Below are positions 62,992-64,000 of a stretch of 64,000 nucleotides of DNA, one piece after another. Each line of letters opens with the position of its first letter. Position 1 is the stretch's first letter. Position numbers and translations under genes: made by a program. Location: positions 186,001 to 250,000 of the forward strand of contig JAURZE010000005.1 in NCBI GenBank assembly GCA_030653545.1. The letters run 5' to 3'. The notes under the pieces are model-generated. The model saw nothing but the letters and a program-made list of their open reading frames with translations, searched no databases and was not told the origin of the DNA. Origin of the DNA: Nitrospira sp. Lineage in GTDB: Bacteria > Nitrospirota > Nitrospiria > Nitrospirales > Nitrospiraceae.

Positions 62992-63669
62992 ATGAGTACG
63001 AGGATGAGGACAATGGGAAGTCTCTGGCTCAGAGTCTGTGAGAACCGATGGCGTACCTTGGTGACGTCATCTCCTGTGGGATGTTGCCTCTTGGTCCTGG
63101 GCCTCTGGGTCTCTCCGGCAAACGGAAAAGACTTGATGCCTCAAAAGGAACAGGAAACGACGGAGTTTGGATCAACGCAAAGCCCCTCGTTCGACGATCA
63201 GAAAGCCGGAATTCCTCAGTCGCTGTTTACCTGGATCAAGATGGCCAGGGGGTACGAAGTCGAGTGGGATACGTTCGGCCGAAAGGGCTGGTACACGCAG
63301 GACCCACGATTGAAGCCTGTGGATCCCACCTCGGTGTTCCCGCCGGATGCCGCGGCGGTCTACATTGTGTTTGAATCGGCTCCCTTGGAAGACCCCACAC
63401 AGTTTAGTGCGCAGTGGTTCTTGGAGGGGGAGGGCGGTACCCTGCCGGCCAAGCCGTTTGGGCAGGATATTCTGGAACTGCCTGGCTACGAACGGTATGG
63501 GTTTCTTGAGTTGAAGCGACCGGGCGAACGCTGGCCGATGGGGAGCTATGTGGTCAAGTTGTATATCGCTCCGCATGGGCAACAGTCCTTTCATGCGGTC
63601 AATCAGGTGGGGACGCTGCGGTTTACGATTACCGACAAGATGCTCCCCCCCGCTCCGCCGGCGCACTGA
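62992..63669 (+). CDS. Putative periplasmic protein
   Basis: 225 residues from the ATG at 62992; ATGs at 63004 and 63013 are alternatives, the last with a TGAGGA sequence close by. A signal peptide ending near SPANG (about 35-45) is followed by a soluble region with many aromatic residues and Pro. FLEGEGGTLPAKPFGQD and GYERYGFLELKRPGERWPMGSYVVKLYI suggest a beta-sandwich fold in the second half. Family not recognised. It is divergent from the MFS gene and shares its short 5' region. Confidence 0.7.
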   Translation: MSTRMRTMGSLWLRVCENRWRTLVTSSPVGCCLLVLGLWVSPANGKDLMPQKEQETTEFGSTQSPSFDDQKAGIPQSLFTWIKMARGYEVEWDTFGRKGWYTQDPRLKPVDPTSVFPPDAAAVYIVFESAPLEDPTQFSAQWFLEGEGGTLPAKPFGQDILELPGYERYGFLELKRPGERWPMGSYVVKLYIAPHGQQSFHAVNQVGTLRFTITDKMLPPAPPAH

Positions 63670-63725
63670 TCTATACCAGTCCACACATGAGTTCATGACG
63701 AGACTACGAAGGAGTACAGGCCACA

Positions 63726-64000
63726 ATGGGAGAACGCGTGAAGGTGTCTGATCTAGAGAAACTGACCTTGCTCTATGAGCGATTTCGGGATGTCTGTTTG
63801 GTCGAAAAGGAAGTGTGGAAAGAGATCTTCATGCCGCGGGATATCACCCTAGGTGGGCCGGTTCGGACCAATGTGCAGGATCGCTACGATGTCGAGATCG
63901 ATGACCTCGCTATCGAAGATACGCTTGAGGCGAATATCCCGCTCGGGAAGGCGTCACTCGAGGCGGCGATCCAGGAGTATCGGCAGCACATCACGTTCTA
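63726..64000 (+). CDS. Hypothetical protein (partial, cut by window edge)
   Basis: The frame opens with an ATG at 63726 behind AAGGAG and is open to the window edge, giving 91 residues. The sequence is acidic and helical (VSDLEKLTLLYERFRDV, IDDLAIEDTLEANIPL); no motif is recognised. It starts 57 bases behind the periplasmic-protein gene. Confidence 0.65.
   Translation, partial: MGERVKVSDLEKLTLLYERFRDVCLVEKEVWKEIFMPRDITLGGPVRTNVQDRYDVEIDDLAIEDTLEANIPLGKASLEAAIQEYRQHITF

Noticed and set aside
62780-63013. Alternative minus-strand frame through the pentanucleotide repeat
   Set aside because: Not called as a gene: it begins with TTG, ends within the transporter's N-terminus and has no domain. 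Kept only as the frame that would join the transporter if the repeat gained a unit.
1-64000. CRISPR arrays, insertion sequences, prophage genes, replication origin
   Set aside because: No spaced direct repeats, transposase or integrase motifs, phage structural genes or DnaA-box clusters were recognised on reading both strands.

Overview
This 64-kb window is GC-rich, densely coded bacterial chromosome with mostly short intergenic gaps. The c-type cytochromes, a fused cbb3-type oxidase, several universal stress proteins (Usp), M50/CBS proteins and remnants of a formate dehydrogenase locus suggest a Nitrospirota (Nitrospira-like) bacterium. That taxonomic call is inference from gene content only; there is no rRNA or other marker gene here. 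I saw no tRNA, rRNA, CRISPR array, transposase or prophage.

Layout. 1-8 kb: the end of an OmpA-like protein, a coiled-coil protein, a polyphosphate-glucokinase-like ROK kinase, a monohaem cytochrome c, a cyclase-family hydrolase, glucose-6-phosphate dehydrogenase, a cupredoxin, an M50 site-2-type protease with CBS domains, and AI-2E and BrkB membrane proteins. 8-15 kb: a GH15 glucoamylase/trehalase, NhaA and a 943-residue cbb3-type oxidase polypeptide (CcoN + CcoO + two more cytochrome c domains), the last three joined by 4-base start/stop overlaps. 15-21 kb: outer-membrane and lipoprotein genes, MscS, a CPA1 antiporter and a broken PIN-like gene. 21-24 kb (minus strand): methyltransferase, DksA-like protein, XRE-cupin regulator, GT4 glycosyltransferase.

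24-56 kb is a stress/dormancy-type island. It holds a five-gene minus-strand operon (Usp, P2-type ATPase, MacA-like adaptor, MacB-like permease with no ATPase, MgtA-like ATPase), two CBS proteins, an L,D-transpeptidase, an NAD-salvage pair (nicotinamidase and nicotinate phosphoribosyltransferase), a Lon-family protease next to an HPF/cold-shock fusion, an APH-like plus APS-kinase-like pair, a dienelactone-hydrolase-type protein, a secreted pentapeptide-repeat protein, a cytochrome c, four more Usp genes, a second cupredoxin and a PfkB kinase. The content strongly resembles the hypoxia/dormancy (DosR) gene set of mycobacteria. Embedded at 51.9-54.3 kb is a decayed formate locus: a fragment of an fdsG/NuoE-like gene joined to the last part of a formate dehydrogenase alpha gene, then a frameshifted FNT-family formate channel.

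56-61 kb (minus strand) is a signalling block: Hpt protein, GAF hybrid histidine kinase with two receiver domains, a receiver-GGDEF diguanylate cyclase and a receiver protein with a cysteine-rich tail. The window ends with a YqeY-like protein, a small lipoprotein, an MFS transporter whose 5' end carries about nine copies of a 5-base repeat (candidate phase variation), a periplasmic protein and a gene cut by the window edge.

Together the genes suggest a cell set up for low-oxygen or energy-limited survival: high-affinity respiration, reserve-carbon use (GH15, polyphosphate glucokinase, Zwf, PfkB), ion homeostasis, ribosome hibernation and NAD recycling.
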